A DNA stretch of 64,000 nt from Ectobius pallidus. Lineage: Eukaryota > Arthropoda > Insecta > Blattodea > Ectobiidae. Where the stretch lies: positions 196,440,174 to 196,504,173 of the forward strand of contig CAXKWD010000003.1 of NCBI GenBank assembly GCA_964059195.1. Direction: 5' to 3'. This document shows positions 24,461-35,373 of the stretch, piece after piece. The translations under genes were made by a program, and so were the position numbers. The notes beneath the pieces were generated by a model. The model saw only the letters and a list, made by a program, of their open reading frames with translations. It made no database searches and was not told the origin of the DNA. Position 1 is the stretch's first letter. Each line of letters begins with the position of its first letter.

Positions 24461-24879
24461 TTTGAAGTAAAACTTCTTTAGTGGCGGTAGAGGGTAAATC
24501 GGGAAAATCAGTCACACTAAAACCGTCACGAAATCAGTCACAATCAGCCACACTAAAACAGTCACGAAATCAGTCACACTCAATCGGAATCGAATTGAGA
24601 ATATCTGCAACGTACTTTTGATACGTGGCTCCTTCCTCTTTTATGCCCACTACTATGTAGTAGGCAATGGGTACCTAGGCAAAGCCCATTTGCCCCATAA
24701 TTTTGAGTATGATTTGGGGGTGGTGTCATAGCTGTAAAGTGGGGGTGGCTAGCATGTTCCATTCTATTGTTGTTGCCGAAAAGACAGTCTATTGTAATTT
24801 GAAGAAAATCGTCACGAAAGTAGTGGGGCTGTGACGGACTGCACAGAAAACAATCAACTCAATGAAATTAAAAGAAAAT

Positions 24880-25395
24880 AAATAAAAATCCAAAATTCAA
24901 ATATTCAAAAATACAAAAATACAAAATGAAAAAATCCAAAATTCCAAAATTAAAAACCGAAATCCAAAATTTAAAAAATCTAAAAATCATAAATTAAAAA
25001 ATCGAAAATCCAAAATTAAATAATCCAAAAAATAAAAAATTCAAAGATCAAAATTTAAAAAACCAAAAATTAAAAAAAATTAAAGATCCAAAATTAAAAA
25101 GGCCTAAAATACAAAATTAAAAAATCAAACTTACAAAATCAAAAAATCCAAAAACCAAAATTTAAAGATCTAAAAATCGAAAATTCAAAATGTAAAAAAA
25201 TAAAATCCAAAATTAAAAAATCGAAAATCTAAAATTAATAAATCCAAAATTAATAAATCAAAAATTCAAAGATCCAAAATTAAAAAGCCCAAAATCCAAA
25301 ATTAAAAAAGTCCAAAAACCCAATATCAAAAAGTCCAATAATGCAAAATTGAAAAAATCCAATAATAAAAAATTGAAAAAATAAAAAAAATAAAA
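24880..25395. repeat. A/C-rich low-complexity tract
   Basis: About 500 bp made almost only of A, T and C on this strand, built from variants of AAAATCCAAAATTAAAAAAT. Motif length drifts between about 8 and 20 bases, so it is not a clean satellite. G is nearly absent from the plus strand. Confidence 0.9.
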
Positions 25396-25930
25396 TAAAG
25401 TTTTACTTCTGTCGCATGGCATTCCACGCACTCTTTTTTTGTATATAGTCGCCAATTTCTCAACACATTTCTGCAATCGTGATACCAGTTTCAAAATTGT
25501 TCATAGAAGTCCGTTCGCTTGGAGTATAGCCATCTGCGGACTGCTGTTTTCACTTCTGCATCTACACTAAAACATTGATTGAGTTGTGTCGTGACAAACG
25601 CTGTAACATTCAATTTGATGGTTTCAAAATTCTTCCCCCATGTTGCTGCAGCTGTTCGTGAGAAAATCTTCGAATTTGGTTGGGAGGTGCTCCAGCATCT
25701 TCCATACAGTCCAGACTGTCGGACTTTCAATTGTATGGTCGCATGAAGAAATTCCTGTCCGGTAAACCCTTTGCGTCAGATGCAGAAGTGAAAACAGCAG
25801 TCAGCAGTTGGCTATACTCCAACCGAAATGGACTTCTATGAACAGAGTATTTTGAAACTGGTATCACGTTGGAAGAAATGTGTTGAGAAACTTGGCGACT
25901 ATATAGAAAAATAGACAAAAGATGTCCCTT
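25395..25930. mobile_element. Palindromic mariner derivative (two C-termini in opposite orientation)
   Basis: On the plus strand, 25640-25915 gives HVAAAVREKIFEFGWEVLQH, SPD and KLVSRWKKCVEKLGDYIEK before a stop, which is the C-terminus of a Mos1-type mariner transposase (with frameshifts). On the minus strand, 25395-25570 gives DAEVKTAVRRWLYSK and KCVEKLATIYKK, the same C-terminal segment inverted. The two 3' ends therefore face outwards. Neither copy has the N-terminal part. Confidence 0.75.
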
Positions 25931-26239
25931 GAGGTGTGCATTTGTTTTTGTAATTGCACCTATTAAACTTTTTGTAAAAAAAAAAAGTGCGTTACTTTTC
26001 GATCCACCCTCGTACTTTGCATCCATTCGTTCCCATTCTTACTCTTGTAAATAAATAAATAAATAAATAATAGCCATGAAGAATTCCATAAGGAGAATGG
26101 CCTCTCACAGTGGAGGATAGCTCTAGAATAACCCCACAAATGAGCTAATTCTGTGGGATTTGGAATTAGCCCATCTTTGAATCTTGTGAAACATATTGAG
26201 AAAACATTATATACACACCTACACATACACTCTTGTAAA

Positions 26240-26395
26240 CATAATTGAACATTTTTTTGTGAGTCTCGCACTACCCATCCTCATTATGTGACCATAGAAC
26301 TTAGTTCTTCTCTTCCTGATTGTCTCTGACATTCTTTCCATTTCGTTATTTTTGTAGAAGTCTGAATTCTTCCTAGCGTTCTTTGTTTGGATTTT
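26240..26395 (-). pseudogene. Short LINE ORF2 C-terminal fragment
   Basis: The minus frame contains NEMERMSETIRKRRTKFYGHI and RMGSARLTKK, resembling the 'RRxKFYGHxxRM..RLTK' segment near the end of an insect LINE reverse-transcriptase protein. It runs directly into a 3' partial copy of the ~0.9-kb repeat (26400-26540). Confidence 0.5.
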
Positions 26396-26399
26396 ATAT

Positions 26400-26540
26400 G
26401 TGTGTATACTAAGTTCCATGAAAATCTGGTAAAGCGTAATTGAGATATTCTGCGTACAGACACGACGTGAGACAGAGATAGACGGAGGACATTTTCCATC
26501 CACTAAGTTATATTAGAAAGTATCCTATCATTCTGGTACT
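26400..26540 (+). repeat. Partial copy of the ~0.9-kb interspersed repeat
   Basis: It matches the 3' part of the family: GTGTATACTAAGTTCCATGA, AAAATCTGGTAAAGCG, GAGATAT, an ACAGA-rich run and TTTTCCATCCACTAAGTTAT. Confidence 0.55.
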
Positions 26541-26940
26541 TACTACTGCGATATTTAGGTATGTTTACACAAGAGGTAATTTATCTTATTAAAAGTACTT
26601 TTGGGTACAAATTCTCTAATCTCTTGGATGAACTCAGATTTTAATCATGGATAGTTTGACTTTGTTTGAGGTTTAGATATCAGCTGAATACGTTCCCCAC
26701 AACTTCGTTCTTTCTCCATTGGAATGTGAAGGGTAGAAAAAGTAATGCCAGCTTTTCTGTCAGATTTTTATGAGACAAATGATTGCTACAGTTGTCCGCG
26801 AACAAAAAACAGTCATAAATTACTGCTGAAAGTTATATATCTTTTGGTTTCCAACTTCTGCGAAAAAAAACGCACACTTTGTTCTTATGTTGCTAGTTAC
26901 ATAAATAACGCATTAGATAACAAGAGTAACGGAAAATAAA

Positions 26941-27480
26941 GAGTGTTAATGAATAACATGGAAATGTTTTACCTGCCTATAGAGAGGGCATAGAAAAGCA
27001 ACTTTTATTAGGAGATTTTTGCTCTGTGGATTCAATTTTTTATGTTACAACATAAATTATCCAAGGGCATGGCCGCCACTGACTTATGACATTTGCAGAA
27101 ATTCAAAACAAAGGAACTTCTTTATTAACACAGTAGTTATGAATAAAAGAACTAAAGCAGTGGAGGCCAGTCATGCGATTAGTCTATAAATTTTGCAGAT
27201 TATGAAGAATATAAACTATGATATAGGCCTAGCTGCTGTTGAATGATTAAGGATCAGATTTTTATCGATCACTAAGAATTCATGAAGTCAATTTAATGAA
27301 ATTTTTAACCATACTTTGCTTTGTTATTGACTTATGAGCACCAAGTTGTAATGACTTTAATGCCCCGTAGCATACACAGTTTACGTCTTAGAGCAAAAAT
27401 TTCCTAATAAAAGTGGCTTGTCTATGTCCCTTCTATACACAGGTAAAATATTTCGGTGTTATTCATTAAAACCCTGTATA
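26941..27480 (+). mobile_element. MITE, family X, copy 1
   Basis: It is bounded by GAGTGTTAATGAATAACA and TGTTATTCATTAAAACCCTG. The inverted-repeat homology extends inwards with ACCTGCCTATAGAGAGGGCATAG against CTATGTCCCTTCTATACACAGGT. A second copy, in opposite orientation, is at 30863-31393. It has no coding capacity. Confidence 0.75.
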
Positions 27481-27702
27481 ATTCAAATAAAATAGGTAAA
27501 TTGAGGCGTTTTATAAGTGTCTGAATGCCGAAATCATGATTGTGTACAAAACAAGACACAGACTCACAGAAAGACGAGCTGGAGATAGCCCAGCGCTATC
27601 TATTGGAATTTATTGCTACTAACATGACTTTCCCTGGACCACCCTTATAAAAGTAAACGCTTCTTGTTATAAAAGTGCCAAATGGAGTTATGACATATTT
27701 CA

Positions 27703-28373
27703 TTGTCATAGAGACCTTGTTGAGTTGGCGAAACGGATTGAAGTAAAACTCTTCTGGGTGCCAGGTCACAAGGGTATACCTGGCAATGAGAGAGCAGATG
27801 GTCTGGCGAGGGCAGCGGCAGCAGAAGCGTTTATAGGCCCAGAACCATTTAGTGGAATATCATGTAAACTAATTCGCACTGCAGTGGAATCATGGATAAC
27901 TAAGGAGCACACCAAGTTGTGGAACTCATACCCAAAAGCAAAACACTGTAAGGGATGTTTTAAAAAAACCCTCCAGGAATATAGCAGCTCAGGTATTAGG
28001 ACTGAAAAAATCCGACCTGAGGACTGTGATAGGACTACTTACAGGACACTGTACACTGAAGAAACACATGCATAAGATGGGCATTCATACAGGTAGTATT
28101 GAATGCAGACTCTGTGGCCTTGCAGAGGAAACTGCCTGGCATGTTATACACGATTGTGAAACTCTCTGCAGGAGAAGGATCCAAATTTTTGGATCTCCCG
28201 AAATCCAGCAGATATCAGCATCAGATAGGATTGTGAGGCAGCTTATGAGTCCCGTTAAAGGCACCGGACTATTTGATTGACTCCAATCAATGCTGTAAGA
28301 GGTAGGCACAATGGACCGTAAGGTCGAAGTGTCTGGGACTTGGAGACCACCTCAGATATATCATATCATATCA
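27703..28373 (+). mobile_element. 5'-truncated LINE with 14-bp target-site duplication
   Basis: Exact 14-bp direct repeats TATGACATATTTCA lie at 27689-27702 and 28374-28387. The element ends in an ATATC-type tail (about 28356-28373) and begins inside its RNase H domain. Confidence 0.92.
27704..28280 (+). pseudogene. LINE ORF2 C-terminus (RNase H and terminal zinc motif), frameshifted
   Basis: The frame enters at HRDLVELAKR and reaches FWVPGHKGIPGNERADGLAR, the classic C-terminal RNase H motif. Near 28010-28030 the frame changes; the second frame continues with LLTGHCTLKKHMHKMG and CRLCGLAEETAWHVIHDCE, the CxxC-H-C motif. It ends at a stop at 28280. It belongs to a different lineage from 16887-17564, judging by tail and sequence. 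One frameshift suggests moderate age. Confidence 0.85.
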
Positions 28374-28479
28374 TATGACATATTTCAGAAATTGTTCTGT
28401 TTTAGACCACTTATTCTTGAGAAAGTTTGATACGCATGTGTGAAGGTATAAGTGGTATAACTTAAATATTAAAATTCCT

Positions 28480-28846
28480 GGCATATGATATGCTAAAAAA
28501 TTATGCCATTCCTCAAATTCCTCATGGATATGTTTTCCAACAAGATGGAGCTCTTCCTCATTTCACAGTGCATGTTACAGATCATTTGAATGAATGCTTT
28601 CCTCATCAATGGATTGGTAGAGGTGGACCTACAACATGGCCTCCCAGATCTAACCCCACTGGACTTTATCTTTTGGGAATACATAAAAGACATTGTGTAG
28701 TGGCGGATTTGGATGATTTGCGTCGGAGAATTGTAGCTGCTTGTGCAGCTGTCACTTCAGAGATGTTAGGAAACACATGGCGAGAAGTTGACTATCGCTT
28801 GGACATCTGTCGTGCTACAAGAGGTGCACACACAGAAATTTATTAG
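28480..28846 (+). pseudogene. Mariner-like transposase C-terminal half, catalytic site lost
   Basis: An open frame gives YVFQQDGALPHFTVHV (second catalytic Asp), WIGRGGPTTWPPRS, then LDDLRRRIVAACAAVTSEML and YRLDICRATRGAH to a stop. Family members have SPDLxPxDF after PPR; here it reads SNPTGLYLLG, so the acidic residue is gone although the frame is open. The N-terminal half is missing. Confidence 0.8.
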
Positions 28847-29059
28847 TGGCGATCCAAAACTTTAGAAGTCCCTCTGTCTATGCCCGCAAACGGAATTTCC
28901 CTCCGTGAATTATTTTGTGAGTTATTAAACTTTCTTAATGGTAGATTTTGTCCCAGACACCCGGTATTACTTTCGTTTTGAAAAAAAAATTTAAAAGCCT
29001 ATGAATACGCAGTAAAAACATTTCAAGCCTTATTTCGAGTGTAAAATAAACATGATCTC

Positions 29060-29940
29060 TTCAGAATCTTTCCACAGCTAAAGTTTTAAGTTTTTCAAAT
29101 TTCAAGTTTCTAGCTCATGTGCACTTAGTAAACATCAATGTTAATGAGTGGATGATCAAGAATCGAGACTGTCGTAGATGTGAATGACGTCAAGGCTATG
29201 CAGCTTGTTATTTATATTTATTGGAAACTAGAAACACCAAATTTTGCATGCACATGGCAGTTGCATGTTCCATTATTCCAGCCAAATTCTACGATTCTAC
29301 CATTGTTATAAGTGTGTCAAACATTACATAATGTGAGGAAAATATACGAAATTTAACTCTATCTTACTCTATCTATCTAAAGACTAATCTGTGTAAATAA
29401 GGAAATAGTCATGCGGCTAGATTTGTGGATCTCTCAAAATCCGTAACTGCTAATGCAGTCGGTTTTTTTATACGTCTTATTGTTTAGGTACTATATGCCT
29501 CGAAAAATGTTGTGCATAGACCTTAAAGTTGAGACCGCGTTTTGGAAGTTTATCGAGGATAAAAAATTAAAAATGAAAACTTATTGGATTATTTCCGTTT
29601 GTTATAGGCTATGTCTAATTTAAATTTTCTGGAAGTGAGCAACAATTACGTCACTGATGACAACTCGCAACGAAGCAACGCTACTTTGTAGTAGAGTGAT
29701 GATTTGCAATTTAGAAAGCATTTGACTGTTAATGTCTTTACTCTGCGACGGGTCAACCGATTTGGTCCAAAATCAATAAATTGGCTTCGTTATATGGACG
29801 TCATAAGTGTTTATACTAAATTTCATAAAAATCCTATAAAGCTTATTCGAGTTATCGCGTGTAGCCTACAGACACCGTGCACAGACAGACAGACATTTTC
29901 TCGACCACTGTAAATCTTAGAATATACCATTTTGGTACTA
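29060..29940 (+). repeat. Second long copy of the ~0.9-kb interspersed repeat
   Basis: Colinear with 4440-5385 by eye but with many substitutions and indels. It ends in the CAGACAGACAGACATTTTC run followed by TAGAATATACCATTTTGGTA. No ORF of note. Confidence 0.6.
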
Positions 29941-30109
29941 AATGAAATCAGGTAAACTGATGTAACGAAGTTCCAGAATAAGTTTATGTGATCATTGATA
30001 ATTGCAATTAGGCCTATGATATGTAGGAAATAAGTTATTTTCGTAATCGACTTTCGAGTTAAGCTCCAGATCGATTCATTAGCAGAGCTTACTGAACAAC
30101 AAAGATCCA

Positions 30110-30515
30110 AAGTTTGATAAGCATATGTGAAGGAATTTGTGGCTAATTGTCGAAGCTAACTGCTAAGTTGCTAATTTGCATCTTCCAAAGCCGTATATGA
30201 ACAATGTGAAACAATTATTTTGTCATGAGAACCGATTTGCATTTGATAATAATTATAATGCCATTAAATAGGCACCAAATTGGGCGTTACTCCGGTACCG
30301 GTTAGCCGATTTGGTTCAATATCAATAGGCATCTTCTCATGGATGTTATAAATGTGTATATCAAGTTTCATGAAAATTCGAAAAAGCGTATTTGAGATAT
30401 CGCCTATACCGACACACGGAGAGATGGACAGACAGACGGACAGACAGATGGACAGACATTTTCCCGACCACCTAACAATCTCAGAAAGTACCATTCTGGC
30501 ACTTAATAATTTGAA
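30110..30515 (+). repeat. Internally deleted copy of the ~0.9-kb repeat
   Basis: It begins with GATAAGCATATGTGAAGGAA, which matches 4498-4520. It then jumps to the 3' part: GGCGTTACTCC, CCGATTTGGTTCAA, AAGTTTCATGAAAATTCG and an extended CAGACGGACAGACAG run. Confidence 0.55.
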
Positions 30516-30862
30516 ATAGATTATTTTCGGTGCTTGCTCCCCGGTTTGTATGTTTGACTCAGCTTTGCGCCGTGCAAATTAAACGTAAAATTACAATTCA
30601 CTTTGTGTGCTCTTTATAACGACGAGCGGTTGTATCCTGCTTCATATTCAAGTCAGACTCGCCATTATTTTTTCTCTTTTACATTCCAAGATGTATGTAA
30701 TGTAAATATTACGCTGTACGAAGCGTTTCTAATGCAATGAATGCTGATAGCTGAGCCGGGTAACAGTCTCGTATGCAATACGTCACAAGCTTCGTAATAG
30801 TTCTTCCTATGACATTATTTTAGTCATTATTTATTTTTCTAAGCGATATTTCTGTCAGTACA

Positions 30863-31393
30863 TATAGGGTGTCAATGAATAACAGCGATATAATTTTCCT
30901 ATGTATAGAGGGGACATAGCAAATAGCTTTTATTAGGAGATTTTTCCTCTATGACGTAAAATAACTATGCTAGAGGGCATTAAAGTCATTACAATTTGAT
31001 GCTCGTAAGTCAATACTGAAGCGAAATAGGGTTGCAATTTTCATTAAATTGACTTCCTGCCTTCTTAGTGATCGATAATAACCAATTCTTAATCATTCAA
31101 TCAACAGCTATTAATATCATCATTTAGTCTTTCCATATTCCGCAAAATTCACAGACTAATCACATGACTGGCCGCCACTGCATTAGTATTTCATTCATAA
31201 TTCCAGTGTTAACAAGGAAGTTCCTTTGTTTTGAATTTTTTCAATTGTTAGAAGTTAGTGGCGGCCATGCCCTGGGAGATTTTTGCTGTAACAGGAAAAA
31301 TTGACTCCATAGAGCAAAAGTCCATAGATTTGCTTGTCTATGTCCCCTCTATACACAGGTAAAATATTTGGTGTTATTCATTAACACCCTATA
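30863..31393 (-). mobile_element. MITE, family X, copy 2
   Basis: Termini TATAGGGTGTCAATGAATAA and TTATTCATTAACACCCTATA are inverted repeats. Inner homology continues with TATGTATAGAGGGGACATAG against CTATGTCCCCTCTATACACA. Relative to copy 1 it is inverted: GGCCGCCACTG lies near the left end of copy 1, and its complement lies near the right end here. The TA edges suggest a TA target. Confidence 0.8.
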
Positions 31394-31604
31394 TAAATGA
31401 CGTACCGTTGTAAACCGAAGGACGTTTCTACTCTAGGTTCAAATATTTACTCACCTTTGTGTTTTAATAAACACTTTCACTTTAAAAAATGCATTACATT
31501 TTTATCCTTAAAATCAAACGGTAGCCAATATTTCTCCAGTACCTCAGACCTTGTCCCATTCTAAAATGCCAATTTAAGTAACTAAATATGTTTAATAAAC
31601 GTTT

Positions 31605-32135
31605 ATCGCCTTCTCTCTAGAAATCTAAAAATTAACATTTGTAAGACAATCCATTATTCTGCCGGTAGCATTATATGGATGTGAGACATGGTCGCTTACT
31701 CTTCGGGAAGGACTTAATCTGAGAGTGTTCGAAAAAAGGGTGCTTAGGAAAATATTTGGGCCTGAGAGAGATGAAAATGGGGACTAGAAAACTGCATAGT
31801 GAGGAGCTTCATAACTTGTACTCTTCTCTGTATATAGTACGGGTAATTAAATCACGGTGGAAGAAATGGGCTGGACATGTTGCGCGCATGGGGGAGGAAA
31901 GACATATTGACTGGGAGACCCGAAGGGAAAAGACCACTTGGAAGACCCAGACGTAGGTGGGAGGACAATAGACTTAAGGGAAGTCGGATTTGCGAGCGAT
32001 GGTTGGAGTTAGCACACAATAGGTTTGAATGGCGGGCTCAGGTAAACGCGGCAATGAACCTTTGGATTCTATAAAATAGATAATATTCGTTTAGCTTACT
32101 TAGGAATTGTCTATTGCCATTGAGTAAGTAAGTAT
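31605..32135 (+). mobile_element. 5'-truncated LINE, family L (RT C-terminus and tail)
   Basis: Translation in shifting frames gives LSRNLKI, ILPVALYGCETWSL, LRVFEKRVLRKIFGPERDEN, KWAGHVARMGEE and RPEGKRPLGRPRRRWEDN, the familiar C-terminal region of an insect endonuclease/reverse-transcriptase LINE. It ends with AATTGTCTATTGCCATTGAG and a short (TAAG)n tail. The same family, inverted, is at 34345-36250. Confidence 0.82.
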
Positions 32136-32329
32136 TTAACTGACACTCGGAATCATAATAATACAAGAAAATGACAGAATTGTGAACTTATTGAAACTTC
32201 ATGTGGTTCCTGCGTGCTCTCTTGGTTAGCGTAGAGGTAGAGAGTTCTGAAACACAGTTCACTCAACTTCGTGAAACAAATTGAAGAGCTATTTGATGAG
32301 GGAATAGTGGCTTTGGTCACGGAAACAAT

Positions 32330-32470
32330 CATTAATGGCCGTGGATATCGGCATGCTGACCACATGTCCCCAATCCTTTCATCTGCCTATGGCATATGAC
32401 GCAGAGGTCGGATGGTAGGCCTGGTCCCTTCAGGAACGTAGAACCATAGAGTTTAGTTTTAGAAACTTGA
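32330..32470 (+). repeat. Possible SINE-like remnant
   Basis: ATGACGCAGAGGTCGGATGGTAGG and CAGGAACGTAGAACCATAGAGTTTAG resemble ATGACGCAGTTCGGGTGGTAGG and CAGGGATGTAGCGCCAGGGAGTTTAG at about 19725-19785. Both may be 3' parts of one short interspersed repeat. Confidence 0.4.
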
Positions 32471-32767
32471 TGTCTGGCCTCGTATTATACTTTATAGTGA
32501 GCGTTTTTTGTCTGTTTTAAACACCTTTTACATATTCGAATGCAACTAACTGATTAATGCATTCGCGAAAGAATATGTAGAATTGGTACTCCATTCCTAA
32601 CCTCTAGGATGCTCTGTAGCATTAGCACTGTAAAAATATTGCTAATTTTAGGTTGCCAATTAGCAAAGGACGTAATACACAATCGTGTGATCGACCTGAA
32701 CTCTCGAACTTACATTATTCTGCTATTCCTAAAAGTCAGAATTGAGGAAGAAATAAATATTTGTTGT

Positions 32768-33440
32768 AGGTGGTTCGTCCAGAAAGTAAGTTACCAGGGC
32801 CATTTACAGAAACAAAACACAATATCAAGAAAATATTTATTGCAACAGATACAGCAAGTGTTCAGCTGTTTTTAAACATATTCGCCACCGGAATTCAGAC
32901 ATTTGCCATACCATGTGACCAACTTTTTAATGCTTGTGTCGTAGAAGTCTGCCACCTGGGATATGAACCACTGTGTGACAACCATCTCTGTCTCTTTCAT
33001 TCTCTGTCATTTCCTGAGGTGTAGGAAAATACGACAATTACTGGGAGCAAGGTCCGGGCTGTAGGATGAATGTTTAAACATCTCCCAGCAAGTCTCCCGC
33101 AGAAGTTTGGCTGGGAAGAGTTTAAACATTCACCCTACAGCCCGGACCTCGCTCCCAGTGATATCCATCTTTTCCTACACCTCAAGAAATGACAGGGAAT
33201 GACAGAGAAGAGGAAATGGGTGTCACACTGTGGTTCAAATCGCAAGCGGCAGACTTCTACGACACAGGTATTCAAAATTTGGTTCCACGGTATGGAAAAT
33301 GTCTCAATTCCGGTGGCGAATATGTTGAAAATAGCTGAACACTTGCCGTGTCTGTTGCAATTAATATTTTCATAAAATGTTATTTTGTTTCTGTAAACGG
33401 ACCCAGGGAAACGTTTCTGGAGCGCCTCGTACTTCCCTTC
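32768..33440. mobile_element. Palindromic mariner derivative with ~300-bp arms
   Basis: The right arm, plus strand from about 33108, reads FGWEEFKHSPYSPDLAPSD and ends in the mariner C-terminus. The left arm repeats the same sequence inverted. The arms meet around 33076-33107, where GGTCCGGGCTGTAGG faces CCTACAGCCCGGACC. Outer ends carry AGAAAGTAAGTTACC-like and AACGGACCCAGGGAAAC sequence. Both copies are C-terminal halves with frameshifts and no N-terminal domain. Confidence 0.8.
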
Positions 33441-34344
33441 GCTTATACTTTTCTGTTTCATTCCGGACATATGGCGACGTTGTCAGAGAAGTGAGTAACC
33501 TGCTGAAATTGGCTGTACTCCCACTAGAACTTTTGTTTTCATTCAACAGCTGAAATCCAGAACAATTATTAATGTCCCCTAGCCACTAGTTTCACCAATG
33601 AAGTTCCTCTTTTAAGGACGAGGATGGGTAACTGCAAACTGGCTAATTCGCGTCCTAGTTAAGGGAACAATTAACTACCTGCAATTGTCTGTAACTGAGA
33701 TGTCGTCCGTCACGCTGCGCTCGACTCGCCCCATTATGCCAATGAGACTTGACAGTGAGTGTAAGACTGACATATCTCCCCGCCATCTGTCTAAATCTGA
33801 GTTAATAAACCGTGAAGTGTAAATGCTTTATTAACTTTACTCACATAAATATTTTCTGGCATCTTCGAACCCACAAGTATTACACAGACCTTTTGTATAC
33901 ATTTCTCTCTATTAAACGAAAATTCAATAGATGTTTTCGTTTACATAAATGCACGTTCTCCGAGAATGAATGGTGGGGTTTCATAGGGTTTGTTGTGAAC
34001 TATGCATTACGTGTAATGAATTGAAAAGGGCTTTTAAATAACTCGGTAACTGAATCAGATTGCGTTCATGTGTTTTTGTCTGCTTTTCGTCATAAAAATA
34101 CATTGTTACTAAAATTATATTTTTGCGTAGTTGAACACGAGCTTGATTAAGGTCACGTAATCATCATTTCTGGAAACCTTGTTGGATGTTATTACAGAAA
34201 TTATAATCTGCATACATACTGTCTATACAGAAGTGCTCTTTGTTTTCTGCAGGCTGTTTCTTTGTGTTGTCATATTTGAAAAAGCTCCATGTGTCTTATA
34301 GTTGGCATAATATGCTACGTAAATTCAGACGCGACAACAACAAA
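33441..34344. other. Unassigned DNA
   Basis: No element or gene recognised. The 70-codon frame at 33812-34024 has no motif. Confidence 0.45.
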
Positions 34345-34398
34345 CTTCCTCTTACTTACTCAATGGCAATAGACAATTCCTAGGAAAGCTAAAGGAAT

Positions 34399-35373
34399 TG
34401 ATGAACTTCATTATTCCAATGAGGGGTATGTATTTGTTAAAAAATATTTCAAACCACCTTATACCCTCATTACATTTAGGTTAGGATATTACGTAGGAAA
34501 AATGCCACAAACATTCATACAGAATTACAGTGTTTATTGTATGTTCATAAAATTACTATGAATGATTGATAGAACAATACGATGTATATAAAAGAATCAC
34601 ATGAGCAATCAGATAATATGTCTTACTTTTTAAAAAAATTAAAAATTATTTACAGCTGTATGAACAATATTGTTCGTTAATATATTGCAATTTAATTAAA
34701 ATTTATCTTGTCTGTTACAATTAAAAATATAAAAAAAAAACCCATAGAAAAGTTTGATTAACAATATAAGTTTAAAGAACATACATGTTAGTCAAAAATA
34801 TTTCACTTGAATACAAGTAGCGTCCTTGTGTGTTAAAACCAGATTATAAAGTGTCTTGTGTATTTGTGCACACGTAAATAGTCTCGATAACTGTGTTAAA
34901 ACAGTTATGTTGGTTGATATAAAATAATTTAGTTAGGTTTGTGTCCTTTTGTGTAAACAAACAAATTTCTTAAATGTTTGAGTGCACTTGTATAAGCCGT
35001 GTACTTACAGTATTAAGCATATTGTTAAAATGTCCTATTTGTTGAGATTCTTCTTTACTCTTTTCTTCTTTATTCTTTCTTCCTTTCTTGTGGATGTTTC
35101 GTAATGTTGTAACTGGTGAAAATTTATCTTCTGTCTTCTTGTAATATTAAGATGTTGATGGCAAATTTCCAAACGTTATCCTAATTAATTAATATGTGGA
35201 ATGCATTTCGACTTTTCTTAAAGTCATCATCAGCCTGTTAACAAGTATACGAATAAAGAGGAGTTAGATATGATTTATTTGTAATTCTGTATGAATGTTT
35301 GTGGCATTTTTCCTACGTAATATCCTAACCTAAGTGTAATGAGGGTATAAGGTGGTTTGAAATATTTTTTAAC
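34399..35373 (-). mobile_element. Insertion with ~95-bp inverted terminal repeats, Penelope-like candidate
   Basis: AAGCTAAAGGAAT is duplicated at 34386-34398 and 35374-35386; the other LINE copy shows a single site here (near 32092-32108). Arms at 34434-34527 and 35283-35373 are reverse complements and include GTTAAAAAATATTTCAAACC and TATACCCTCATTACA. The left end has an extra 35 bp outside its arm. A hammerhead-like motif lies next to the inner edge of the right arm. A long TSD, inverted repeats and a hammerhead together fit Penelope-like retroelements, but no RT is present. Confidence 0.6.
35198..35233 (-). ncRNA. Hammerhead-ribozyme-like motif
   Basis: On the minus strand CTGATGA (35233-35227) is followed by T, then GACTT, a 6-nt loop and AAGTC, then GAAA (35209-35206) and the self-complementary ATGCAT (35206-35201) before TCC. 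This is the hammerhead core order: CUGAUGA, stem II, GAAA, a palindromic stem III and a cleavable NUH. The flanking GG/CC can start stem I. One extra U between the core and stem II departs from the consensus, so activity is uncertain. Confidence 0.5.
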
